64,000 nucleotides of DNA, taken from positions 1-64,000 of the forward strand of contig NZ_FMZZ01000018.1 of assembly GCF_900101685.1 (NCBI RefSeq). Direction: 5' to 3'. How positions within the stretch are numbered: position 1 is the stretch's first letter; the number at the start of each line of letters is the position of its first letter. Under the pieces are notes generated by a model. The model was not told where the DNA came from. It was given only the letters and a program-made list of their open reading frames with translations, and searched no databases. The position numbers and the translations under genes are program-made. Below are positions 8,483 through 16,110 of the stretch, one piece after another. The stretch comes from Actinokineospora iranica. GTDB lineage: Bacteria; Actinomycetota; Actinomycetes; Mycobacteriales; Pseudonocardiaceae.

Positions 8483-8540
8483 CTCATCTCCGGCGAATAT
8501 CGCTCGACCGCGTTCGCCGAGAATAAACGCCGGAGATGAG
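8483..8540 (-). promoter_or_regulatory. leader hairpin masking the decarboxylase ribosome binding site
   Basis: A perfect 13-bp inverted repeat, CTCATCTCCGGCG (8483-8495) and CGCCGGAGATGAG (8528-8540), is separated by 32 bp. On the decarboxylase mRNA the proximal arm contains the Shine-Dalgarno GGAGATGAG, so pairing with the distal arm would block translation. It could alternatively be a DNA operator. Confidence 0.55.
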
Positions 8541-8551
8541 ATCCGGACAAA

Positions 8552-8580
8552 ACTATGACCGATGTGGTGAAACTTCGGTC
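8552..8580 (-). promoter_or_regulatory. candidate promoter and dyad upstream of the decarboxylase leader
   Basis: A -10-like CATAGT (minus strand, 8552-8557) lies just before the leader hairpin, so a transcript from it would start at the hairpin. The dyad GACCGA-N12-TCGGTC (8557-8580) overlaps the upstream side of this promoter and is a possible operator. Confidence 0.3.
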
Positions 8581-8594
8581 ATCCGGCTTGCGCT

Positions 8595-9902
8595 CTACGG
8601 CTCCAGGCGGTTCGGGCCGCGGAACAGGAACGTGGTCTCGCGGATGCTGTCCAGGCCGAGCATGACCATCAGGATGCGGCTGAGGCCCGCGCCGAGCCCG
8701 CCGTGCGGCGGGGTGCCGAATCGGAAGGAGTTGGTGTAGGAGCTCAGCGGCTCCAGGTCCATCCCCTTCTCCTCGGCCTGCTTCACCAGCACGTCGTAGC
8801 GGTGCTCGCGCTGCGCGCCGGTGGTGATCTCGATGCCCTTCCAGAGCAGGTCGAAGCTCTCGGTCACGTCCGGGTTGCCCTCGGCGCGCATGTGGTAGAA
8901 CGGCCGGACCCCGGCGGGGAACTCGGTGATGAACACGAACTCGTGCCCGAAGCGCTCCTTGACCAGGGCGGAGATGGACCGCTCGCCCTCCGGGTCGAGG
9001 TCGCCCTTGACCTTCTCCGGCTTCCAGCCCTGGTCGGTCAGCAGCTCGATGGCCTCGCGCATCGGGATGCGCGGGAAAGGCAGCTCGGGGACGACGACCT
9101 CGGCGCCGAGCAGCTCGCGGATCTCCTCGCCGTGCTTCTCGGCGACCGCGGCGAGCACGTGCGCGAGCATCCGCTCCTCGAAGCTCATCACGTCCTCGAC
9201 GCCGTCGATCCAGGCCAGCTCGACGTCGATGCTGATGAACTCGGTGGCGTGCCGCGAGGTGAACGAGGGCTCGGCGCGGAACACCGGGCCGATCTCGAAG
9301 ACCTTGTCGATGCCGCCGGAGATCGCCATCTGCTTGTAGAACTGCGGCGACTGCGCCAGGTAGGCGTTGCGGTCGAAGTACTTGACCTTGAACACCTCGG
9401 CGCCGGACTCCGACGCGGTGCCCATGAACTTCGGCGTGTGCAACTCGGTCGCGCCCTCGCCGTAGGCGAACTCGCGCATGGCGGCCTCGACCGTGGTCTG
9501 CACCTGGAAGATCAGCTGCCGCGCCGGGTGGCGGATGTCCAGGAAGCGCCAGTCCAGCCGCTGGTCGATGCCGGTCTGGTCGTTGATCGGCAGCGGCGAC
9601 ACCGCCGCGTTGACGACCTCGACCGCGTCCGGCACGAGTTCGACCCCGCCCAGCTTGACGATGGGGTTGGCCACCACCGTGCCGGTCACCTTCACCGCCG
9701 ACTCGGTGGGGACCCGCTCGAAGGTCTCCTCCACTTCGGACGCGGGCTCGGTGCGCTTGTTGGTGACCTGCACCATCCCGGTGTGATCCCGGACCACGAT
9801 GAACTGCATCTTCCGCTGCAGTCGGGACGTGTTGACCCAACCGTAGACGGTCACCCGCTCACCGACGTGCGCGGAAAGATCCCGCACAAGTGTCCTGGAC
9901 AT
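8595..9902 (-). CDS. aspS: aspartate--tRNA ligase, short archaeal/non-discriminating type
   Basis: A 435-aa class II synthetase. The N-terminal OB fold binds the anticodon (VTVYGWVNTSRLQRKMQFIVVRD); class II motif 2 is in FRAEPSFTSRHATEF and motif 3 in GGLGAGLSRILMVMLG. The protein lacks the GAD insertion of the ~590-aa bacterial AspRS and has archaeal length. Such enzymes often charge both tRNA-Asp and tRNA-Asn, giving Asn through Asp-tRNA amidation. I prefer the ATG at 9902 with GAGG eight bases upstream over the GTG at 9908. Whether it is the only AspRS of the organism or a second copy cannot be seen. Its place next to accessory genes makes a second copy plausible. Confidence 0.9.
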   Translation of the reverse strand: MSRTLVRDLSAHVGERVTVYGWVNTSRLQRKMQFIVVRDHTGMVQVTNKRTEPASEVEETFERVPTESAVKVTGTVVANPIVKLGGVELVPDAVEVVNAAVSPLPINDQTGIDQRLDWRFLDIRHPARQLIFQVQTTVEAAMREFAYGEGATELHTPKFMGTASESGAEVFKVKYFDRNAYLAQSPQFYKQMAISGGIDKVFEIGPVFRAEPSFTSRHATEFISIDVELAWIDGVEDVMSFEERMLAHVLAAVAEKHGEEIRELLGAEVVVPELPFPRIPMREAIELLTDQGWKPEKVKGDLDPEGERSISALVKERFGHEFVFITEFPAGVRPFYHMRAEGNPDVTESFDLLWKGIEITTGAQREHRYDVLVKQAEEKGMDLEPLSSYTNSFRFGTPPHGGLGAGLSRILMVMLGLDSIRETTFLFRGPNRLEP

Positions 9903-10211
9903 TCGCACATCCTCGTGGTTGCCATCACTACAAGCCGCACCCAGCCTAGTTCAGCCGCCTGCCAGCGGGTGAGGGCGGTCCTGGCGTCGGCGGCGCGCGG
10001 GCAGGTGGCGGGGCCGACGCCACGCCGGACACGCGTTGTCGAATTCGATTTCTTTCGTTGTCCCCCGTATGCGGGTTGCGGTCAGCGGTATCCGCTTTTT
10101 CCGCAGCCGTGGGTAATGAACTCTCACTTGATCGGGTTCGGCTCGGTGGCAAACGGACGTCCGCCCGCGTGAACGGTTCCCGGTTTCCCACGGCGCTGAC
10201 ACCATGATCTC
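9903..10211. other. divergent intergenic region aspS / ThDP enzyme
   Basis: About 309 bp without a supported gene. Two small dyads are visible: TCGAATTCGA (10039-10048) and AGCGG-TAT-CCGCT (10084-10096, followed by a T-run). No consensus promoter is evident. The ThDP enzyme start has no clear ribosome binding site. Confidence 0.4.
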
Positions 10212-12092
10212 ATGGCGGAGACGAACAGTAGCGAATGGACAGTCGGCCGATACCTGGCGACCAGGCTGGAACAGCTCGGAATCCGACACCTGTTCGGCGT
10301 TCCCGGCAACCACCTCGGCCCGTTCCTGGAAATCCTGCATAAACACACCTCGGTGGAATGGGTGGGCACGCCGACCGAGATCGGCGCCGGTTTCGCCGCC
10401 GACGCCTACGCCCGCACCCGCCGGGTCGACGGCACGCACCCGAGGATCGCCGCGGCGGCCACCACATACAGCGTCGGGTCGTTCAGCCTGCTCAACCCCA
10501 TCGGCGGCGCGTACGTCGAGTACATCCCGATCATCGCGATCAACGCGTCCCCGACCTACGAGCAGTGGCTGAACTACCAGGCCATCGGATTGCTCACCTC
10601 GCACATGAGCCAGCGCCGGGAGAGCAACCTGGAGGTCTACCGGCAGGTCACCGTCGACGCCCAGGTGATCTCCAACCCCGGCTTGGCCCCGATGCAGATC
10701 GACGGCGCGATCGTGGCCTGCCTGTCCGAGCGCCGCCCGGTGTACCTGGAGGTCATGGAGGACGTCTGGACCGCGCCGTGCGAGGCGCCGCACGGCACGC
10801 TGACCGCCCGGCGGCGACCGGTCACCGAGGCCAACCGCAAGATGCTCGGCAAGGCCGTCGCCGCCGCGGTCGACCTGATCGAGGACTTCGGCACGCCGAT
10901 CCTGTGGGCAGGCGAGGAGATCGACCGGTTCGACCTCGCGGGCGAGTTCGCCGACCTGGTGGCCGACACCGGCATTCCCTTCTGCACCACCATCGGCGGC
11001 AAAGCGGTGCTGTCGGAGGACAATCCGGACTTCGTCGGCGTCTACAACGGCAAGGCCAGCCTGCCCAAGGTCCGCGAGATCTTCAAGAACGTCGCGGGCT
11101 GCCGGATCGGCATGGGGTCCTGGTCCACGTCGAAGAACCTGGGCGGTGAGCAGAGCGTCGGCTCCGACTGGATCGTCGCGGCCAAGGAAGGTGTCAGCGT
11201 CGGCGCGTCCTACTTCCCGGACGTGCAGCTGGGCGAGTTCATCAAGGCGCTGCGGCAGCGGCTGGTCGAGCGGTTCGGCACGCGCTCCTTCGAGGCCGAC
11301 TACTTCAGCATCGGCAACGCCACCGGGCTGGACGTGCCGGGCAGCGTCGCGGCCTACCGGAGCGAGACTTTCGCCGCCCCGCAAGGCAACGAGCTGACCT
11401 ACGACAGCCTGTTCTGCCGCGTCAACCGGCTGCTGCGCGACTCGCCGGGCCGGTACACGGTGGTGTCCGACGCGGCGTTCGCGCTGCTGGGCTCGATGAA
11501 CCTGCACATGGCCGAGCCGGACACCTACCTGGCGCAGAACAGCTGGCTGTCCATCGGCTACTCGGTGGGCGCGACGTCCGGGGCGGCCATGGCCCGCGGC
11601 GACCGGCGGCCGCTGGTGTTCGTCGGCGACGGCTCGTTCCAGGAGACCTGCCAGGAGCTGTCCACGCACGTCCGGCACGGCCTGCGGCCGGTGGTGTTCG
11701 TGCTGGACAACGAGGGCTTCTACGGCATCGAGCAGATGCTGGTGCAGTCCTGCTATTACACCAAGCCGCCCGCGGCGGACGCCGACTTCTACAACATCCT
11801 GCACCGCTGGAACTACCAGGCGCTGGCCGAGGTGTTCACCACAGACGAGACGAAGATGACCGCGTTCGACGTGCGCGACCTCGACCAGGTCGAGCGGGCC
11901 TTCGGCCGGATCGACAACCCGGCCGACGAGATCAACAAGGGGCCGATCCTGGTTCGCGTCCGGCTGCGCCGCGACGACTACCCGGCGGCCGTCCAGTACA
12001 AAGTGGACGAATGCGCGATCACCGTGCCGACCCAGGCCGAAAGCGTCGAGTCCGTGCGGCCGGTGGGCGCGACCACCACCTCGGCGACCTGA
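10212..12092 (+). CDS. thiamine diphosphate-dependent (2-oxoacid decarboxylase-like) enzyme
   Basis: A 626-aa enzyme with the three-domain ThDP fold. The N-terminal Pyr domain has FGVPGNHLGPF and the catalytic-type glutamate in GTPTEIGAGFAADAYAR. The C-terminal domain carries the GDG-x-N cofactor motif (VGDGSFQETCQEL to VLDNEGFYG). It is closest to pyruvate/indolepyruvate decarboxylases; the substrate is probably an aromatic or aliphatic 2-oxoacid. It is followed after 19 bp by a ferritin-like enzyme of the VioB/RebD N-domain type, so both probably act on the same amino-acid-derived intermediate. The ATG lacks a clear ribosome binding site. Confidence 0.85.
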   Translation: MAETNSSEWTVGRYLATRLEQLGIRHLFGVPGNHLGPFLEILHKHTSVEWVGTPTEIGAGFAADAYARTRRVDGTHPRIAAAATTYSVGSFSLLNPIGGAYVEYIPIIAINASPTYEQWLNYQAIGLLTSHMSQRRESNLEVYRQVTVDAQVISNPGLAPMQIDGAIVACLSERRPVYLEVMEDVWTAPCEAPHGTLTARRRPVTEANRKMLGKAVAAAVDLIEDFGTPILWAGEEIDRFDLAGEFADLVADTGIPFCTTIGGKAVLSEDNPDFVGVYNGKASLPKVREIFKNVAGCRIGMGSWSTSKNLGGEQSVGSDWIVAAKEGVSVGASYFPDVQLGEFIKALRQRLVERFGTRSFEADYFSIGNATGLDVPGSVAAYRSETFAAPQGNELTYDSLFCRVNRLLRDSPGRYTVVSDAAFALLGSMNLHMAEPDTYLAQNSWLSIGYSVGATSGAAMARGDRRPLVFVGDGSFQETCQELSTHVRHGLRPVVFVLDNEGFYGIEQMLVQSCYYTKPPAADADFYNILHRWNYQALAEVFTTDETKMTAFDVRDLDQVERAFGRIDNPADEINKGPILVRVRLRRDDYPAAVQYKVDECAITVPTQAESVESVRPVGATTTSAT

Positions 12093-12111
12093 ACCAGGCG
12101 AAGGAAGCGAT

Positions 12112-13200
12112 ATGACCACCACATCGGCCGGGCCGGACACGACCATCGCGACCCTGATGGCCACCGCGGACGAGGACCTCGACGTCGACTGGCTGCGGAC
12201 CGCGCTGCAGCACGCGATCATCCTGGAACTGGCGACCATCCCGCCCTACTCGTGCGGGCTGTGGTCGATCATCGACCCGGAGCGGGACAAGAACGTCCAC
12301 AAGACAATCCGCGAGATCATCTTCGATGAGATGTCGCACATGGCGCTGGTCGGCAACATGCTCACCGCCATCGGCGGCGAGCCGCTGCTGGCGGGCCAGG
12401 GCGTCGTCCCGCGCTACCCCGGCCGCCTCCCCGGCGGGGTGCGCCCGGAACTCGAGGTCCGCCTCGGCGGGCTGACCAGGGCGAGCCTGGACATGTACTC
12501 CCAGATCGAGAAGCCGGACGTGCCGATCGTCTCCCTCGACTCCGAGCACTACCCCTCGATCGGCGCGTTCTACGCGAAGATCAAGGCCGCGTTCCTGGCC
12601 ATCGACCCGGCGCTGATCCGCCCCGAGCGCCAGATCAGCTTCGACCTGTCGCAGAAGCACGGCGAAGGCAACGCCATCATCCCGATGGCCAACCTGACGA
12701 CGGTCCTGAAGTGCCTCGACATCATCATGGAACAGGGCGAAGGCACCTCGACATCGCCGGAGAACCCGTACTACCTCACCAAGGGCGAGCTTTCGCACTA
12801 TTACGCGTTCCGCGAGCTGTACCACGGCCGCAAGCTCGTCAAGGGTCCCGCCGGAATCTGGGCGTTCACCGGCGACCCCATCGCCATGCCCAGGACTTAC
12901 GCCGCGGCCGAGGTCCCCGCGGGCGGGTGGGCCGCCGACCCCGGCATCCCCGAGCACCACCCGCACGTGGTCGACACCCTCTATTCGTTCAACCACACCT
13001 ACAGCGGAATGCTCCTGAGCCTTGAGGAAGCCTGGCGCGCCGACGACCCCGTCCGCGCCAAGGAGCTGGTGGGCACCGCCATCGGCCGCATGGGCGCGAT
13101 GCGCGAGCTGGCCAGGGACATCATGACCTTCCCCCTGCCCGACGAGAGCGGTTGGCGCTACTGCCCGGAGTTCCGGTACGTCGACGGCGCCACTCCTTAG
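12112..13200 (+). CDS. ferritin-like enzyme (VioB/RebD N-domain type)
   Basis: A 362-aa helical protein. LEYATIPPY-like LELATIPPYSCG near residue 43 and FDEMSHMALVGNML near residue 75 are the signatures of the ferritin-like domain found at the N-terminus of iminophenylpyruvate dimer synthases VioB and RebD, giving the E and ExxH ligands of a metal centre; a later LSHYYAFRELYHG supplies further candidate ligands. The dimer-forming heme part of VioB/RebD is absent. It is 19 bp after the ThDP enzyme in one operon with AAGGAAG as ribosome binding site. The reaction is unknown; an oxidative step in an amino-acid-derived pathway is likely. Confidence 0.8.
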   Translation: MTTTSAGPDTTIATLMATADEDLDVDWLRTALQHAIILELATIPPYSCGLWSIIDPERDKNVHKTIREIIFDEMSHMALVGNMLTAIGGEPLLAGQGVVPRYPGRLPGGVRPELEVRLGGLTRASLDMYSQIEKPDVPIVSLDSEHYPSIGAFYAKIKAAFLAIDPALIRPERQISFDLSQKHGEGNAIIPMANLTTVLKCLDIIMEQGEGTSTSPENPYYLTKGELSHYYAFRELYHGRKLVKGPAGIWAFTGDPIAMPRTYAAAEVPAGGWAADPGIPEHHPHVVDTLYSFNHTYSGMLLSLEEAWRADDPVRAKELVGTAIGRMGAMRELARDIMTFPLPDESGWRYCPEFRYVDGATP

Positions 13201-13204
13201 AAAA

Positions 13205-13248
13205 CCCCGCGCATACCGCCACCTCGCGGGGATAGGGTGGCGGTATGC
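13205..13248 (+). terminator. overlapping alternative hairpins after the ferritin-like gene
   Basis: A 13-bp perfect stem GCATACCGCCACC (13211-13223) with GGTGGCGGTATGC (13236-13248) overlaps a second stem CCCCGCG (13205-13211) with CGCGGGG (13225-13231). The two cannot form together. No T-run follows. It may end the ThDP/ferritin operon or act as an attenuator for the kinase gene downstream. Confidence 0.5.
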
Positions 13249-13283
13249 GTTGACCCCAGCCAGATTCTCGGGCGCCACCGTGC

Positions 13284-13326
13284 CTCCTTCGTGTCACAGC
13301 CCCCTTTTCGGAGCCCCACGAAGGAG
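13284..13326 (+). promoter_or_regulatory. leader hairpin masking the APH ribosome binding site
   Basis: CTCCTTCGTG (13284-13293) pairs with CACGAAGGAG (13317-13326) across 23 nt. The right arm contains AAGGAG, the Shine-Dalgarno sequence of the kinase gene starting at 13335, so folding would hide it. Confidence 0.5.
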
Positions 13327-13334
13327 AAACCCCG

Positions 13335-14249
13335 ATGCACGCGTCGATCCGCATCGACGTCCCCGCCGCGTTCGCCGCGGCGCACAGCCGAAGCGGCGAC
13401 GGCCGCGCCTTCATCGCCGCGCTGCCCGCGCTGGCCGCGACTCTCGCCGACCGCTGGGAGCTACGGCTCGACGGCCCGGCCCGGCACGGCGAGGCCTCGC
13501 TGGTCCTGCCGGTGATCCGCGCCGACGGCGCCCCGGCGGCGCTGAAGCTGCAACGGGTCACCGAGGAGAGCCTGGCCGCCCCGGTCGGCCTGCGCGCCTG
13601 GGACGGCGACGGCGTGGTGCGCCTGCTCGCGCACGACCCGGACACCAGCGCCATGCTGCTGGAACGGCTCGACGGCGCCCGCTCGCTGGCCACGCTGCCC
13701 GACGACCCGGCCATGGCCGTCCTCGCCGACCTGCTGGCCCGGCTGGTCGCCAAACCCGCCCCGCCGGGCCTGCGGCGGCTGGCCGACATCGCCGCCGCCA
13801 TGCTCGACCAAGCGCCCCGCGCCGTGCCCGGGTTGCGCGACCCCGCCGAGCGGCGGCTGGTCCTGACCTGCGCGGCCGCTGTCGCCGAGGTGATCGGTGA
13901 ACCCGGCGACCGACTGCTGCATTGGGACCTGCACTACGACAACGTGCTGGCGGGAGAGCGGGAACCGTGGCTGGCCATCGACCCGGAACCCCTCGCGGGC
14001 GACCCCGGCTTCGACCTGCTCCCCGCCATGATCAGCCGGGCGGACGCCGCGCTGACCCCGGCCGCGGCCACCCGTGCCGCGCTGCGCCGCTTCGACCTGC
14101 TGACCGAGGCCATCGGCCTCGACCGGCGGCGGGCGGCCAGGTGGACGCTCGGCCGGGTGCTGCAGAACGCCCTGTGGGACATCGAGGACGGCAAGACCGC
14201 GCTCGACCCGGCCCAGGTCGCCATCGCCCGTGCGCTGCCGCGCCGCTAG
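13335..14249 (+). CDS. aminoglycoside/hydroxyurea phosphotransferase family kinase
   Basis: A 304-aa kinase of the APH(6)/hydroxyurea type (PF04655 kind). The catalytic loop reads LLHWDLHYDNVL (Asp as base, Asn for metal), followed by the DFG-equivalent WLAIDPEPLAGDPGFDL; the N-lobe lysine is in AALKLQRV. Members inactivate streptomycin or hydroxyurea by phosphorylation, but many homologues have other substrates. The ATG follows AAGGAG at nine bases, and this site is part of a leader hairpin. It lies between two accessory operons, so it could be a resistance or tailoring gene for their product; this is inference. Confidence 0.85.
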   Translation: MHASIRIDVPAAFAAAHSRSGDGRAFIAALPALAATLADRWELRLDGPARHGEASLVLPVIRADGAPAALKLQRVTEESLAAPVGLRAWDGDGVVRLLAHDPDTSAMLLERLDGARSLATLPDDPAMAVLADLLARLVAKPAPPGLRRLADIAAAMLDQAPRAVPGLRDPAERRLVLTCAAAVAEVIGEPGDRLLHWDLHYDNVLAGEREPWLAIDPEPLAGDPGFDLLPAMISRADAALTPAAATRAALRRFDLLTEAIGLDRRRAARWTLGRVLQNALWDIEDGKTALDPAQVAIARALPRR

Positions 14250-14745
14250 CTTCCCGGACCGGGGTGCCCGCGTCCCCCTCAAGCATGGAAGACCTTGCGG
14301 TCACCACGGGTGGGGTGCTCATGGGAAATGCCTTGGCGCGCACATTCAGCGGGCGGGACAGGGGAAGTCAAATATTCAGCGAGGCAATCATGAGATTCTT
14401 GTTCGACTGATTCTGGTCGCCCTGCTCACCCTCCGCGGGGCCTTGGTCCCGGTCGTCGCCGGACGGCACTTACCGTGACTTCCCGTATGCCTGGGCGTCC
14501 TGCTGATCGGCCGTTCCGGTCGTGCCCAGGATCTTGTCGGCGGGTAACGGTCGCCGGGCCGCGTCCTGGCGTCCGAACGGGCAATGCCACTGGTCGTCGC
14601 CGTAGCGGCATTAGGCTACCCGGGTGAATCTGTCACCGCTCGAACGGGGAATCGCTGCGCACACCGCGTCCCGGTAACGTCATGCCCCGCGCCGCTATCC
14701 GGTGGCGACACAGGGATCAGGGTGAATAACCAGGGGGGGACCGCG
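14250..14745 (+). other. 496-bp gap upstream of the peptide operon
   Basis: No conserved gene is seen. The sequence is less GC-biased than its surroundings and holds one possible short ORF (14285-14410). TAGGCT near 14612 resembles an actinomycete -10 box, but no -35 is evident. The promoter of the downstream operon is expected here. Confidence 0.4.
14285..14410 (+). CDS. possible small ORF of unknown function
   Basis: Forty-one codons beginning MEDLAVTTGG and ending EAIMRFLFD. An internal ATG at 14321 has GGGGTG shortly upstream and would give 29 residues. Codon choice near the 3' end (ATT, TTC TTG TTC) is unlike neighbouring genes, arguing either for a chance frame or for a small recently evolved peptide. 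It is reported only as a possibility. Confidence 0.2.
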   Translation: MEDLAVTTGGVLMGNALARTFSGRDRGSQIFSEAIMRFLFD

Positions 14746-14910
14746 GTGAAAATGTGGGAAACACTCTCGTTCGAGCTGTCGGCTGACCAGGAAGCGGTGC
14801 TCGCCGCCGTTCCGGACGCGCCGGGCGCCGCCGCGGCTGACGGGCCGCTTGAGCCGTCCTACCGCGCGTGGAACGCCCACTTTGTCGACCCGGAGACCAC
14901 GGCGCGCTGA
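14746..14910 (+). CDS. 54-aa peptide, candidate RiPP-type precursor
   Basis: A small acidic peptide beginning MKMWETLSFELSADQEA and ending SYRAWNAHFVDPETTAR. GTG at 14746 follows an unusually strong AGGGGGGG at six bases; ATG at 14752 is the alternative. The N-terminal half looks like a helical leader (hydrophobic positions in LSFEL and AVLAAV), an Ala/Gly/Pro-rich joint follows, and the C-terminal 20 residues carry Tyr, Trp, His, Phe, Asn and Asp, residues that oxygenases and amide-forming enzymes can act on. It is the first gene of a tightly coupled operon encoding a diiron protein, a PhyH oxygenase, an HTTM protein and an Asn-synthetase-like ligase. The precursor role is inference; I recognise no family. 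Confidence 0.5.
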   Translation: MKMWETLSFELSADQEAVLAAVPDAPGAAAADGPLEPSYRAWNAHFVDPETTAR

Positions 14911-14948
14911 TTCCGGGCATTCCGCCCGACGAAAATAGGGACACGACA

Positions 14949-15233
14949 ATGGGGCTTTATCTGCTCACCACGAAATTCCCGCCCGGCCTCCTGGAGGGCT
15001 CCGACCTGCTGGCCAAGAGCAGCGGCGTGCGGCGGGCCTACCGCGAGGCCGCGCCGAGTTTCTTCGTCACCGCGAGTTACCAGACCTCCGAGGACACCAC
15101 TATCGACATCGTCGAGGCCGACTCGGCCGAGGACGCCGAGGCGGGCGCGGCGGCGATCGCGGACGCCACCGGCACCGAGATCCAGGTGGCCGCGATCACC
15201 ACGTACAACCGGCACCTCGCCTCCCTTTCCTGA
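14949..15233 (+). CDS. small GYD-like / dimeric alpha-beta barrel protein
   Basis: A 94-aa protein with the ATG at 14949 preceded by AGGG nine bases upstream. The pattern MGLYLLTTKFPPG … SFFVTASYQTSEDTTIDIVEADSAEDAEAGAA … VAAITTYNRHL is that of GYD/ferredoxin-like beta-alpha-beta proteins, which form dimers and often serve as small accessory factors. It is only 38 bp after the peptide gene and 11 bp before the diiron gene, so it belongs to the same operon. It could bind the peptide, but no function can be assigned. Confidence 0.6.
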   Translation: MGLYLLTTKFPPGLLEGSDLLAKSSGVRRAYREAAPSFFVTASYQTSEDTTIDIVEADSAEDAEAGAAAIADATGTEIQVAAITTYNRHLASLS

Positions 15234-15244
15234 CGGGCGGGGAG

Positions 15245-16099
15245 ATGGGCGACGGTTCCACCGACGATCGGGACGTTCTCTCGCACTCCGCCCTGCGGCA
15301 CTACGTCCGCGACGTCTGTCCGCGAGACTATCTAGACCAACTGCTGGACGTGGTGCGAGAGCACACCGACGACGACCTTCCTTTTTACACCGACGCTGTG
15401 ACGGCCGCGTTTTCCGACGCCGTACCGGTTTTCGCGCGGCCGCGCTACGTCGAGTTCTTCTGGCGCTGCGCGACGACCGTTCCGGGATACGCGGCCAGGG
15501 CCGTGCTGGCCAATGGTCCCGCCGAAAGCGAGGGGTCGGAGAAACTGTTCCGGCTGTGGCGGTCCGTGCACCACGACACCGCGGCGGCCGACCAGATCCT
15601 GCACCACGCGCGCGACGAGGCCGCGCATTCCCGGCTGTTCGTCCGGCTCACCGAGACCGCGTTTCCCGGATTCCTGTCGCCAGAGTCCGGCGACCGGCTG
15701 GAGTGGTCGCTGCCAGATGTCCGGGCCCGCCCGCTGGTCAAAACGGAGAACCCGATTCCACAGGAACACCTGATCGACCATCTCGTGCAGATGAACATCG
15801 GCGAGATCCGCACCCGGCTGCACATGCACCTGTTCGCTCCGGTTGTCTTCGGGCTCACCCCGAAGCGAAACAAGGCGACCACGCGCCGCATTCTCGAAGG
15901 CCTGGTGCGCGACGAAGTCCGGCACATCGGCTACACCGCCGCCCTGATGGAAGGCTGGGCCCGCGACGGGGCGGCCGAGCGCATCCGGCGCCTCTATTCG
16001 GGCAGGCTGGCCATTTTCAACCGCATCACCGTCGAGCAGACCGAGGCCGCCGTGCGCGACCACGGCCGCGGCGAGTTCCCCGACCTCATCGAACTCTAG
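15245..16099 (+). CDS. ferritin-like diiron protein
   Basis: A 284-aa helical protein with a complete set of carboxylate/histidine ligands of a four-helix diiron site: Glu70 (RYVEFF), ExxH at 125-128 (DEAAH), Glu187 (NIGEIRTRLHMHL) and ExxH at 224-227 (DEVRHIGY). Related proteins act as oxygenases or desaturases in natural product pathways. Start ATG has GGGGAG immediately upstream, closer than usual. It is 11 bp after the GYD-like gene and 11 bp before the PhyH gene. A C–H or N-oxidation of the operon's substrate is the likely role (inference). Confidence 0.75.
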   Translation: MGDGSTDDRDVLSHSALRHYVRDVCPRDYLDQLLDVVREHTDDDLPFYTDAVTAAFSDAVPVFARPRYVEFFWRCATTVPGYAARAVLANGPAESEGSEKLFRLWRSVHHDTAAADQILHHARDEAAHSRLFVRLTETAFPGFLSPESGDRLEWSLPDVRARPLVKTENPIPQEHLIDHLVQMNIGEIRTRLHMHLFAPVVFGLTPKRNKATTRRILEGLVRDEVRHIGYTAALMEGWARDGAAERIRRLYSGRLAIFNRITVEQTEAAVRDHGRGEFPDLIEL

Positions 16100-16110
16100 G
16101 AACGGCCCTG

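Noticed and set aside
6222-8558. 778-codon plus-strand frame antisense to the decarboxylase
   Set aside because: Low-complexity Val/Gly/Arg translation without motifs; the minus-strand frame has a complete PLP enzyme.
9951-12239. 762-codon minus-strand frame antisense to the ThDP enzyme
   Set aside because: Same shadow effect; no domain recognised.
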